From contig JAUIGN010000048.1 in the NCBI GenBank assembly GCA_030430075.1, forward strand, positions 1 through 64,000: a DNA stretch of 64,000 nucleotides, given 5' to 3'. Both the position numbers and the translations under genes were made by a program. The DNA comes from a bacterium (GTDB taxonomy: Bacteria; Planctomycetota; Planctomycetia; Pirellulales; Pirellulaceae). Under the pieces are notes generated by a model. That model was given only the letters and a program-made list of their open reading frames with translations. It had not been told where the DNA came from and did not search any database. Shown in pieces: positions 16,127 through 24,701 of this stretch (within the stretch, counting starts at the first letter, position 1; every line of letters begins with the position of its first letter).

Positions 16127-17862
16127 CGCGGCGAATTTACCGCAAACCCAAGGTCAACGTTTCCCTGTTTCCGTTTCTGGCGGTCCTGGTTTGCACGATG
16201 GGCGCGCTGATTGTGCTCCTGGTGCTGGTCGTCCAGCAGGCCCGGGTGCAAGCGACGGTCATTGCGGATCCAGGGCCGACGGCCGAGGAACTGGAGCAGG
16301 CCAGGCAGTTCGAACTGGCCCGCGAAGATAGCGATTGGCGACGGGAAATACTCGAAGATCAACGCGCTGCGCTGACTCGGCAGCAGGCCGATCACCGCTT
16401 GCAACTAAGTCACCTTGAAGATCACATCCGCCGTTTGGAAGCCCAGTGGGGCCGTCTCAAGGCGGACGCCAAGAATCTTGTGGCCGATTCCGCGGGCCCG
16501 GAGGCGGCGGCCGCCAATGCCGAGTTGGCTCAACTGCGGGCCGCAATCGACGAGGCTCGTCAGGCACTCGAAGATGCCAAACTGGAGGCCGCCCAGCGGC
16601 CCCGTTCCTTCGCCATCATCCCTTACCGTGGTCCGCACGGCACCCAACGCCGGCCCATCTTCATCGAATGCACCGGGCGGGGCATCATCTTGCAACCGGA
16701 AGGGTTGGTCATTACCGGTGCCGACCTCCGCGGTCCGCTTGGGCCCGGCAATCCGCTCGACGCCGCCTTACGGGCCACTCGCGAATACCTGGTGGGCCAT
16801 GGCGCCGTCGCAGGCGACGCCGCCGAACCATATCCCTTGCTGATCGTGCGCCCGGACGGCACGGAAGCCTACGCGGCCGCCCGCCATGCGATGAAGTCGT
16901 GGGATGACGAATTCGGTTATGAACTCATCGAAGCCGATGCAGAACTGGCCTACCCGGCGGCCGACCCGGTGCTTCGGAAACTGGTCGCCAAGTCATTGGC
17001 CGATGCTCGGCAGCGGCAGGAACTGCTGGCTGCGGCGATGCCCAGTCAGTTCGGCGGCCGCGGCGGAAGCGGTGGAGCCGGGAGCGGCTTTGGCGGAGGT
17101 TTCGGCGGAACGGGCGGCATCGTGGCGACACCGTACCGGGGCGGGTTCGTCCCTGCGCACCAGGCGAGCAGTGGCGGCGCGAGCCGGCGTCCCGAGTGGT
17201 CCAGGCAATCACCGGGTGGTCCAGGTCATGACGAAAATTCGCCGGGCGGGTCGGCTCCAGGCGAGGGAAGCGCAGAGGCCGGCGCGGCGGATGATGGGGC
17301 ACCTTGGCGCCGCGCTCAGAACGGCAGTCCGACGGACGCCGACGGGAATCCGTTGCGTGGTGGCGCTGACGCCCCCGGAGGCCAGCCCGGTGGCACATCG
17401 GCACGGGAGGCCGGCATCGGAGGAGTGGCCGGCGGTCAAGGAGGCCAGTCCGGAGGCAAAGCGGGACGAGCCGGTGGAAGTGGCGGCAGCGGCTCGGCGC
17501 TCGACAGCGGACAGGGCCCCCGCGGAGTTGACTGGGCACTACCGGCGGCGGCCCGTCATGCGACCGGCGTCACGCGGCCGGTTCGCGTCGCGTGTTGGCC
17601 CGACCGCCTCTTGATCCTGCCGGACCAGGGTGATCAGCACGGAGCGCGCACGATTCTGATTGAAGATGCGATGGCCGACGAGATCGACGCGTTTGTGGAG
17701 GCCGTCTGGGCGCATACCGAGCGGTGGGGAATCGCGCTGGCCAGTGGGTACTGGAAACCGATCATCAACGTGGAAGTCGCGCCTGGCGGCGAAGCTCGGT
17801 TCGCGGAGCTCGAGCGGCTGATGGAAGGAAGCGGCTTGGAAGTGAAAAGGAAGAGCTGGTGA
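16123..17862 (+). CDS. ExbD-like coiled-coil protein with Gly-rich linker (partner of the ExbB-like channel)
   Basis: A 579-residue protein. A basic N-terminus (MTRRIYRKPKVNV) precedes one transmembrane segment (about 15-38, FPFLAVLVCTMGALIVLLVLV) placed as in ExbD/TolR, but I see no charged residue in it, whereas ExbD has an essential Asp. A coiled coil (about 50-160) is followed by a compact domain with PLLIVRPDGTEAYAAAR, then a Gly/Ser-rich linker (about 305-470). The C-terminal domain (about 475-579, RVACWPDRLLILPD and FAELERLMEGSGLEV) resembles a TolR-like fold. The start overlaps the preceding gene (ATGA), and the stop overlaps the next gene (GTGA). Confidence 0.85.
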   Translation: MTRRIYRKPKVNVSLFPFLAVLVCTMGALIVLLVLVVQQARVQATVIADPGPTAEELEQARQFELAREDSDWRREILEDQRAALTRQQADHRLQLSHLEDHIRRLEAQWGRLKADAKNLVADSAGPEAAAANAELAQLRAAIDEARQALEDAKLEAAQRPRSFAIIPYRGPHGTQRRPIFIECTGRGIILQPEGLVITGADLRGPLGPGNPLDAALRATREYLVGHGAVAGDAAEPYPLLIVRPDGTEAYAAARHAMKSWDDEFGYELIEADAELAYPAADPVLRKLVAKSLADARQRQELLAAAMPSQFGGRGGSGGAGSGFGGGFGGTGGIVATPYRGGFVPAHQASSGGASRRPEWSRQSPGGPGHDENSPGGSAPGEGSAEAGAADDGAPWRRAQNGSPTDADGNPLRGGADAPGGQPGGTSAREAGIGGVAGGQGGQSGGKAGRAGGSGGSGSALDSGQGPRGVDWALPAAARHATGVTRPVRVACWPDRLLILPDQGDQHGARTILIEDAMADEIDAFVEAVWAHTERWGIALASGYWKPIINVEVAPGGEARFAELERLMEGSGLEVKRKSW

Positions 17863-18893
17863 CAAGGAAACGACGAGGCCAACAAGCCGAGGCACCCGGC
17901 CAGGATTCGTTCCTGGATATCGTGGCCAACCTGGTCGGCATCTTGATCATCCTGGTGATCGTGATCGGCGTGAATGCGAAGGACGTGATGCTGGAAGCCG
18001 CCCCCGCGGCCGCAGCGGACGTCGAACGACCCGACCTGGCTGCCCTGGCGGCAGAGGCCGACGCCGCGCGGGACGCGGCCAACGCCGTCGAAGCCGACCT
18101 GCTGGAGTTGGAAGCCAAGATCAAACGGCAGGACATCGAAATCGACTATCGCAAGCGGGAACGCGACAAGGTGCAGATGCTGGTTGCCCAGGCGGAGCAG
18201 GCGATTGCCGAACGGCGGGATGCCCTGGCAGAGGAAGCCCAACAGCGTTTCGACCTTCAGCGCGCCGTGTTGGCGGCCCGCGACGAATTGACGACCATTC
18301 AGGTCAGCACCCAGGCGGTCCAGAATTCCGCAGCACCGGTCACGGTGATTGAGCATTTGCCGACGCCGATGGCGAAGACCGTATTCGGCAAGGAACTCCA
18401 TTTCAGGCTCGCCAACGGAAAGTTGGCGTTCGTCCCCTGGGATCAGCTCGTTGAACGGCTGAAAGCAGAGGCTCAGGAAAAAGTGCACCGCCTCAAGGAG
18501 CAGCCCGAACTGACCGAAACCTTCGGGCCGGTCGGTGGTTTCTGGTTGCAGTATACGCTGCAACGTGTCGAGTACCGCCGGCCCACGTCGATGGGGATCG
18601 CGACGCAACGGAGCGTCGAACTTGACCGGTTTATCTTAATTCCAGAAGACGAACAGATGGGCGAGCCGCTGGAGGAAGCGCTTCAGCCCGGTTCGAACTT
18701 CGAGTCCTTGTTGGCTCGGCATCAGCCCGAAGCCACGACAATCACCGTCTGGACGTATCCTGACAGTTTCGACGAGTTCCGGCAGCTCAAGCGGATCCTG
18801 TTTCAACGCAAGTACCTCACCGCCAGCCGGCCACTCTCGGATGACACGCCCATTGGCGGCTCGCCTCGGGGAACGCGGTCGTCCGCCCAGTAG
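17859..18893 (+). CDS. ExbD-like protein with a membrane Asp and coiled coil (second partner)
   Basis: A 344-residue protein starting at the GTG at 17859, which overlaps the preceding stop codon; AAAAGGA is upstream. Its transmembrane segment (about 22-42, DSFLDIVANLVGILIILV) keeps an Asp at the position where ExbD and MotB have their proton-carrying Asp. A coiled coil (about 60-150) and a soluble domain with FGKELHFRLANGKLAFVPW follow. I infer that this subunit, with the ExbB-like protein, provides the ion channel, and that the preceding subunit lacking the Asp is structural. No OmpA domain is present, so it is not a standard MotB or ZorB. Confidence 0.83.
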   Translation: MTRKRRGQQAEAPGQDSFLDIVANLVGILIILVIVIGVNAKDVMLEAAPAAAADVERPDLAALAAEADAARDAANAVEADLLELEAKIKRQDIEIDYRKRERDKVQMLVAQAEQAIAERRDALAEEAQQRFDLQRAVLAARDELTTIQVSTQAVQNSAAPVTVIEHLPTPMAKTVFGKELHFRLANGKLAFVPWDQLVERLKAEAQEKVHRLKEQPELTETFGPVGGFWLQYTLQRVEYRRPTSMGIATQRSVELDRFILIPEDEQMGEPLEEALQPGSNFESLLARHQPEATTITVWTYPDSFDEFRQLKRILFQRKYLTASRPLSDDTPIGGSPRGTRSSAQ

Positions 18894-18944
18894 TCGCCGA
18901 GGCGCCCTCGCTGGTCGCGAATGTCGACAAGACGCCGCGCATTC

Positions 18945-19027
18945 CAACCGGAACGCGTTGGGGATCGGTCTGCTCTGCTCTGCGAGCAACGGAACCCGGG
19001 CTAACTCCCAACGGCTGATGAATCATC
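18945..19027 (+). repeat. Dispersed intergenic element, copy 2
   Basis: An 83-bp element with inverted-repeat-like ends. It starts CAACCGGAACGCGTTG and ends CCAACGGCTGATGAATC, with GGAACCCGGGCTAAC in the middle. It is the same family as 30333-30408 (opposite orientation) and 4269-4323. The end overlaps the stop codon of the amidotransferase gene (minus strand TGA at 19025-19023). Confidence 0.85.
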
Positions 19028-19763
19028 GGGGCTCATCAAACGCGACCTTGATGAAGGCGGCCAGCAAGCCGTCCGTCTCCGGAGATTCGGCGCAGTGCCG
19101 GAGGGCAAACTCGTCGATCCCCACCCCCAGGATCCGTTCTACGTAAGCCGGGTACGCGCTGACGCGCTGCAACAAGGCTTCCCGATTCAATTCGGGGTGA
19201 AACTGGGTGCAGTAGATCGGCTTGCCGCGAAAGCGGAAGGCTTCGTTGGTCACGCGCGGCGACGACGCGAGCAGGACCGCGTCGTCCGGAAGTTCGACCA
19301 CGATGTCCTGGTGTCCCAACTGCGCTTTGAAGCGAGCAGGCAGTCGTCCGAAAAGCGGGTCCGCCGCGCCGGCCTCGGTGAGATCCAGGTCGAGCGACCC
19401 GACCTCGGCCCGGTCCAGGTCCGTTACCACGACACCGCCCATGGCCCGGGCCATGGCCTGAAAGCCCCAGCAGGAGGCAAAGGTCGGCTTGCCCAGGTCA
19501 TGGATGTCTCGCATTGCCTCCAAACCGGCCGCCAGCCACGGCCCCCCTTCGGCCACCGAGTACGCGCCGCTGCCTCCCAGTAAGACGACGTCGACTGAAT
19601 TCAGCGTCTCTCGCGACGGCGCGCCGGAGATCAGGTCAAACACGCGGATCTGGGCAGCCGCGCATTGCAGGCAGCGGGCAAAGTTGGCCACCTCGTGCTC
19701 GCGCATCGGGTCGTCGTGATCACGAACTTGCAGCAGCAGGTAACGAAGCGTCTTGTACGGCAT
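19023..19763 (-). CDS. Class I glutamine amidotransferase-like protein
   Basis: A 246-residue protein of the GMP-synthase-like class I amidotransferase (GATase1) fold. It has the nucleophile Cys in PTFASCWGFQAMA and a His/Glu pair in YCTQFHPELN, so the catalytic triad looks intact. Such proteins hydrolyse glutamine to release ammonia for a partner; as single-domain proteins their acceptor is often unknown. I chose the ATG at 19763 (MPYKTLRYLLLQVRD); the frame is open to 19916 but runs into the repeat. It lies downstream of bioA on the same strand. Confidence 0.9.
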   Translation of the reverse strand: MPYKTLRYLLLQVRDHDDPMREHEVANFARCLQCAAAQIRVFDLISGAPSRETLNSVDVVLLGGSGAYSVAEGGPWLAAGLEAMRDIHDLGKPTFASCWGFQAMARAMGGVVVTDLDRAEVGSLDLDLTEAGAADPLFGRLPARFKAQLGHQDIVVELPDDAVLLASSPRVTNEAFRFRGKPIYCTQFHPELNREALLQRVSAYPAYVERILGVGIDEFALRHCAESPETDGLLAAFIKVAFDEPR

Positions 19764-19898
19764 GGTCGGCAGTTGCAAATCACGGGAGCGCAGGAGCGCG
19801 GGACCGTTCATGAAGGTGATTGTTGGCAGATTTTCAGCGAATGGTCGCAGCCTTCGCAGAGCGAGAGGCTCGATCATTCCCACAGCTTCCCCGCACCG

Positions 19899-20098
19899 CG
19901 CGCGTCTTCGACCCACCTGCTCGGCGCGGGTCTCCTACCCACCTGCTCGGCGCGGGTCTCCGACCCACCTGCTCGGCGCGGGTCTCCGACCCACCTGCAC
20001 CGCGCGGGTCTCCGACCCACCTGCTCGGCGCGGGTCTCCGACCCACCTGCTCGGCGCGGGTCTCCGACCCCGCCGAAACCACTGACCGAAGGTCTCCA
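19899..20098 (-). repeat. Minisatellite of six 26-bp units with conserved core, locus 2
   Basis: Tandem 26-bp units start at 19899, 19925, 19951, 19977, 20003 and 20029 and read roughly CGCGGGTCTCCGACCCACCT followed by GCTCGG. A seventh partial unit at 20055 merges into the core (to 20098, with AACCACTGACCGAAGGTCTC). It begins 22 bp after the bioA stop on the minus strand and lies within the leader of the amidotransferase gene. Read on the minus strand, the core comes first and the repeats follow. Confidence 0.9.
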
Positions 20099-20119
20099 CC
20101 TCCCTTCGCATCAAGCATG

Positions 20120-21472
20120 CTACGGGCAAACCTGAGCAATCCCCGCTTCGATGGCCAGGCAGATCCGGTCGAGTTCTTCCAGGGTTACCGAAAGCGGGGG
20201 CATCACGACAACCACATTGGCCAGCGGGCGCACCCAGACGCCGTCGCGGATCGCCAGTTCACATACCTGCTTCCCGCGTTGCTCTTCCCATGGATAGGCT
20301 TCTTTGGTCTCCCGATCCTGTACGAGTTCGATACCCGCCATCAGCCCGCATTGGCGAACGTCGCCGACATGGGGATGTTGGCCGATGCGCGCCAGGTGTT
20401 GACCTAGCCGCTCGATCTTCGGGACCAATTTCTCCAAGACGCGTTCGTCGTCGAAAACCTCCAAGGAGGCGAGTCCAACCGCGGCCGCGAGCGGATTGCC
20501 GCCGTAGGTGTGCCCATGAAACAAGGTCTTTGATTCGGCATAGGTCCCGAGGAACGCATTCCAGATCTCGGTGGTTGCCAGGGTGGCGGACATCGGCAGG
20601 TAGCCGCCACTGATCCCCTTTGCCAGGCACATCAAGTCCGGCGCTACCCGCTCGTGTTCGCAGGCGAACATCCGGCCCGTTCGTCCAAAGCCGACCGCCA
20701 CTTCGTCCGCAATCATCAGCACGTCGTGCCGGCGAGTCAACTCGCGAACGCCGCTGAGAAAACCGGCCGGATGCTTCACCATCCCGGCCGCGCCCTGCAT
20801 GAGCGGCTCGATGATCAGCGCCGCGACTTGACCGCTGTGTTGCTGGAGCAACGTCTCCAGATCTTGCAGATAGTCCGCGCATGCCGATTCCTCGCTGCGG
20901 CCCGGCGGCAAGCGGTACTGGTCAGGAGATGGTGCCCTCACGACGTCAAACAACAGCGAGGCAAACATCTCGTGGAATCGCATGACACCGCCGACACTGA
21001 CGCTCCCCATCGTGTCGCCGTGGTAGGCGTTGCCGAAGGCGACATATTTCGTCTTGTCGGGGCGCGGATCGTCACGTTGATGCCAGTATTGGTACGCCAT
21101 CTTGAGAGCGACTTCGATGGCCGACGAACCGTCGGAGCTGAAAAACACGTGATCGAGTCCGGCCGGCGTAATATCAACCAGGCGTTTGGCAAACCGGACC
21201 GTCGTCGGATTCGACATCCCCAGGGACGTGACGTGCGCCACCTGCCGCATCTGCTCGACCAGGGCTGCATCCAGACGTGGGTGACGATGGCCGTGGACGT
21301 TGCACCAGAGACTGCTTACCCCATCCAGGTACTCGCGGCCGTCAACGTCGACCAACGTGCAGCCCTCGGCCCGCTCAATCAGCAACGGCTCGTACTCGGA
21401 CATCTGCGTGAACGCGTGCCAGACGAGTTCACGATCCCATCGCCGTAGTTGTTCAGATTCTGCGGACATCAT
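20120..21472 (-). CDS. bioA: Adenosylmethionine-8-amino-7-oxononanoate aminotransferase
   Basis: A PLP enzyme (450 residues) that transfers an amino group from SAM to KAPA to make DAPA in biotin synthesis. Family motifs are in place: WHAFTQMSEY near the N-terminus, SSLWCNVHGHRHP, SSDGSSAIEVALKMAYQYW, YHGDTMGSVSVGG, the aspartate in ADEVAVGFGRTG, and the PLP lysine region LAKGISGGYLPMSATL. The bioB gene is elsewhere in the window at 48266-49300, so the pathway genes are not clustered. Confidence 0.96.
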   Translation of the reverse strand: MMSAESEQLRRWDRELVWHAFTQMSEYEPLLIERAEGCTLVDVDGREYLDGVSSLWCNVHGHRHPRLDAALVEQMRQVAHVTSLGMSNPTTVRFAKRLVDITPAGLDHVFFSSDGSSAIEVALKMAYQYWHQRDDPRPDKTKYVAFGNAYHGDTMGSVSVGGVMRFHEMFASLLFDVVRAPSPDQYRLPPGRSEESACADYLQDLETLLQQHSGQVAALIIEPLMQGAAGMVKHPAGFLSGVRELTRRHDVLMIADEVAVGFGRTGRMFACEHERVAPDLMCLAKGISGGYLPMSATLATTEIWNAFLGTYAESKTLFHGHTYGGNPLAAAVGLASLEVFDDERVLEKLVPKIERLGQHLARIGQHPHVGDVRQCGLMAGIELVQDRETKEAYPWEEQRGKQVCELAIRDGVWVRPLANVVVVMPPLSVTLEELDRICLAIEAGIAQVCP

Positions 21473-21507
21473 ATCGAGGCGGCGGCGCGAGCGGTCAAGC
21501 GGCGCCG

Positions 21508-21795
21508 CTACCAGCTCACCTCGACTTTTTGGCCAACAGAAACTCCCAACATGATTCGTGCGCTGTCACCGACGATTTCCATTTCCAGGCAATTGCTCTC
21601 GCCAATTAGCGCAATCAAGGTCATCGCCGGCTGTTCATGACCCACCTCGAAGATGCCCGTCGTCTCATGATCGTCGCAGCGTACTGAAACTCGCTCGTCG
21701 CGCGGAGCGCCGGCCAGCTGTTCTGCTGTCACGTCCGTTATCAAGTTGCCCGATTCGGAAATCGAGCAAACACTTCCCGCGATTCGAACTGGCAC
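21508..21795 (-). CDS. Stand-alone SAM-hydroxide-adenosyltransferase C-terminal-like domain
   Basis: A 95-residue protein. It resembles only the C-terminal domain of the SAM-hydroxide adenosyltransferase encoded by 22029-22859. Compare SGNLITDVTAEQL and LIALIGESNCLEMEIVGDSA here with FGNLVTNLQGDQL and VILVGSSGRVELAVVNGNAA there, each followed by a short LG or TLG segment. The catalytic N-terminal domain is absent, so it is unlikely to be an enzyme alone. It could be a binding module or a paralogue in origin. It lies between bioA and the full-length gene. Confidence 0.7.
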   Translation of the reverse strand: MPVRIAGSVCSISESGNLITDVTAEQLAGAPRDERVSVRCDDHETTGIFEVGHEQPAMTLIALIGESNCLEMEIVGDSARIMLGVSVGQKVEVSW

Positions 21796-22028
21796 GTTGA
21801 GAGTTCTCAGATGGGTGTCACGGGCTCTCAGGTTCCGGTAACCGCACTGTTAACGTCACTTTGTGTCGCTGCCCTGGCCAGACCCGGATGCGACGCACCC
21901 TGGTGAATGCAGCGACGGCAAACAGTCCCACGGCCCGGATGCACGTCAGGCGGCATATTCTAAAGAGTGCGAGTCAGAAAACCAAGATAGCTTGAGAACT
22001 TACGGTCGCGAAGTCGCCGCCCCAGCCG

Positions 22029-22859
22029 CTACTCGGCGACCCCGTTCCCCTCAAAGGGGCTGGTCGATTCTTCCCACCTGGCGTCGATCGCGGTTCCCAG
22101 GGTGGCGTCGAACACCTGGGCGGCGTTCCCGTTGACGACCGCCAGCTCCACACGACCGCTGGAACCGACCAGAATGACCGGTTGACCCTCGGGGGCGTCC
22201 GCGTAAGTCTTTGAAATGGATGCGGTTAAGGACTGTTTCTCAGCGACCCGAATTGTTGCGGCCCGGCAGTTCGGCGGCAACTGGTCGCCCTGCAGATTCG
22301 TGACGAGATTGCCGAAGGTGTCGACCTGAATAACGTGCAGCGTTGCCCCCGCGGCGGAAACCCCGGCGGCGGGCACGGAGGCCGGTTGGAGGCCGTTGGC
22401 AGCAGGTCCGAACCGGCCGAAGGCGACTCCCCGGGCCAGATGCGCGGCGACCGGTGCCATGATGTCGCGACCGTGAAAGGTTGGTGAAACCGGATGGTGC
22501 CAGAACTCCGGACGCTCCACGTAGACCACGCGCGTTGCCGATGACGGACCGGCCACGATCGAAAGCAGGCCGTTGTCCGGGGCGACGAAGTAGTGACCGG
22601 CGATTTCCGCCAAGACGATCTTCCGTCGGCTGCCGACACCAGGATCCACCACGGCCACATGAATCGACCCTGTGGGAAAATGGCGAAACGCATCGTGCAG
22701 GATGACGCCGCCGGCAAGGATCTGTTGCGGAGGCACGGAGTGACAGACGTCGATCAGGCGGGCGTCGTCGAGAATTCCCAGCACGACGCCCTTCATCTGG
22801 GCGACATAGGCACTGCTCGGACCGAAGTCGGTTGTCAAGGTGATGACCGGGCGAGGCAT
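22029..22859 (-). CDS. SAM-hydroxide adenosyltransferase (DUF62 family, fluorinase/chlorinase-like)
   Basis: A 276-residue two-domain enzyme. The family hydrolyses S-adenosylmethionine with water or hydroxide to adenosine and methionine, and includes the fluorinase and chlorinase. The N-terminal domain begins ITLTTDFGPSSAYVAQMKG and has the DPGVG segment near residue 70 and APDNGLLS. The C-terminal domain has VDTFGNLVTNL and GNAAQVFDATLG. It lacks the 23-residue loop that marks fluorinases, as far as I can judge by eye, so a plain hydroxide-adenosyltransferase is likelier. It is on the same strand as bioA. Confidence 0.9.
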   Translation of the reverse strand: MPRPVITLTTDFGPSSAYVAQMKGVVLGILDDARLIDVCHSVPPQQILAGGVILHDAFRHFPTGSIHVAVVDPGVGSRRKIVLAEIAGHYFVAPDNGLLSIVAGPSSATRVVYVERPEFWHHPVSPTFHGRDIMAPVAAHLARGVAFGRFGPAANGLQPASVPAAGVSAAGATLHVIQVDTFGNLVTNLQGDQLPPNCRAATIRVAEKQSLTASISKTYADAPEGQPVILVGSSGRVELAVVNGNAAQVFDATLGTAIDARWEESTSPFEGNGVAE

Positions 22860-23054
22860 CGGTTGTCAGGGGCCCCCATTCAGGCGACGAATTCGCGTAC
22901 GCATCGCGTCGGCAAGACCGGCGGTTATCCAGCCAACTGGGCCGCCGTCGAACAGAGAGCTTGCTGCAACCTGGAACGCTCCCGCGGGCTGCTCCCCAAA
23001 CATGCATGTGCCGTGCGCAGGGGGCACGACGTACGACTTCGAAGGCGATGCAGA

Positions 23055-24539
23055 CTACGAAGGAAGTTGCTGCACGAGCTCGATGCAGAGCGACTTGATC
23101 TGTCCTGGGTTGACGTTGGGATTCTTCTTCTTGGCTTGTCCGATCAACGCGCCGACAGCTTTCATCTTGCCTTGCTTCAGATCGGCGACGACGGCCGGGT
23201 TGGCATCCAGCAACTCCCGGCAAAGCGATTCGAGATCGGAAGAGTCGACTTTCTCGATCCCCAGTTGAGCCATCGCGTCTGCCGCGGAGGCGTTCGTGTC
23301 GAGCATTTCCTGGAGGACATCCTTCGCTCGCGTATTGTCGACTTCGCCGGCGACGATTGCTTTCAATAGTTCACCCAGGGCTGCTGCCGAGACCGGGAAT
23401 TGCTCGATCGTCGTCTCCGTCTCGTTGAGCAGCCGGAGCACATCCTGCTGGACCCAATTGCTGGCCCGCTTGCCGTCGCCGCAGGCGGCAGCCAGCGCCT
23501 CAAAGTAGTCGACCAGCGGCTGTCCCTGATTGACCAGCACATGCGCGTCATATTCATCGATCTTGTACTTCTCGATCAACGTGACTCGCAAGGCGGCCGG
23601 CAACGCACCCAGTTGGCCGCGCACCGCGGCGACCTCGGCGGCGGTGGTCGTGACGGGAAGCAGGTCCGGGTCCGGGAAGTAGCGGTAGTCGCTCGACTCT
23701 TCCTTCTGGCGCTGAATCCGCGTGATCTGCGCCTGGTCGTCCCAGCCGCGTGTCGTCTTGTGACCTCCCGGTTTTCCGAGTTCAACCGGATTGGATTGCC
23801 AGGCGTCGAATTGGCGGTTGGCTTCGTACTGAAGTGCCCGCTCGACCGCCCGAAAGCTGTTCATGTTCTTGATCTCCACAATGGGTGTCGCGGCGGTGCG
23901 ATCATCCAGAGGGATATGCAGGTTGATGTTGGCATCGACCCGGAGACTGCCCTCTTGCATGTTGCAGTCCGACACGCCCAGGTAGGTGAGCAGCAATTTG
24001 AGCTCGCTCAGGAAAGCGCGGGCCTCGGCGGGTGAGCGAAGATCCGGGTCGCTGACGATCTCCAACAAGGGAGTTCCCGTTCGATTCAGGTCGATCCGGC
24101 TATCCGACTTTCCGGCTCGTTCGTCGTGCATGCTCTTGCCGGCATCGTCTTCCAGGTGGGCGCGGGTGATCCCGACCTTCTTCGTTGCGAATTCGCCCTT
24201 GGGATCCGATATTTCCAGCCAACCGTGTTCCGACATGGGCAGGTCGAATTGGCTGATCTGGTAGCCTTTCGGCAGGTCGGGATAAAAGTACTGCTTGCGG
24301 TCCCATTTTGTGAATTCGGGAATGGTGCAGTTCAGGGCGACGGCGGTCTTCAATCCCAAGGCATAGGCATGACGGTTCATGACCGGCAAGCTGCCGGGCA
24401 ACCCGATACAGACCGGGCACGTCTGCGTGTTGGGTGCCGCACCGAAGCTGGTGCTGCAGCGACAGAACAACTTCGTTTCCGTCTGCAATTGAACGTGGAC
24501 TTCCAGGCCGATAATCGTTTCGTATGCGGTGTTCGTCAT
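23055..24539 (-). CDS. gatB: Asp-tRNA(Asn)/Glu-tRNA(Gln) amidotransferase subunit B
   Basis: The 494-residue GatB subunit of GatCAB, which converts misacylated Glu-tRNA(Gln) or Asp-tRNA(Asn) to the correct amide. It begins with the family's IIGLEVHVQLQTETKLFC motif, followed by a CPVCIGLPGSLP zinc-site segment and the later QEGSLRVDANIN box. The C-terminal helical domain (GatB_Yqey) runs to the end. The genes read gatC, gatA, gatB with rpmB first. The gap of about 160 bp to gatA contains nothing else recognised. Confidence 0.97.
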   Translation of the reverse strand: MTNTAYETIIGLEVHVQLQTETKLFCRCSTSFGAAPNTQTCPVCIGLPGSLPVMNRHAYALGLKTAVALNCTIPEFTKWDRKQYFYPDLPKGYQISQFDLPMSEHGWLEISDPKGEFATKKVGITRAHLEDDAGKSMHDERAGKSDSRIDLNRTGTPLLEIVSDPDLRSPAEARAFLSELKLLLTYLGVSDCNMQEGSLRVDANINLHIPLDDRTAATPIVEIKNMNSFRAVERALQYEANRQFDAWQSNPVELGKPGGHKTTRGWDDQAQITRIQRQKEESSDYRYFPDPDLLPVTTTAAEVAAVRGQLGALPAALRVTLIEKYKIDEYDAHVLVNQGQPLVDYFEALAAACGDGKRASNWVQQDVLRLLNETETTIEQFPVSAAALGELLKAIVAGEVDNTRAKDVLQEMLDTNASAADAMAQLGIEKVDSSDLESLCRELLDANPAVVADLKQGKMKAVGALIGQAKKKNPNVNPGQIKSLCIELVQQLPS

Positions 24540-24701
24540 GATCGAAAAATACGAAAGTTGTGGGAAGCGGAGGCTGGGCCGAACGCGCCGGTGATTGTTT
24601 CTTTCTCCACGCCGGAGCGCATGCAGTGCATCACGTTAGACGGCATGGCAGCGCGCAGGAACGTGTCATCTACCATTCCCCGCACGTCCCTCCCGCTGCA
24701 T

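Noticed and set aside
14738..18893. Complete Zorya defence system
   Set aside because: The ExbB-like and ExbD-like genes resemble ZorA and ZorB in part, but no ZorC, ZorD or ZorE gene follows, and no OmpA domain is in the partner proteins.
19899..20098. CRISPR array
   Set aside because: The repeats are directly adjacent with no unique spacers and there is no cas gene nearby, so it is a minisatellite.
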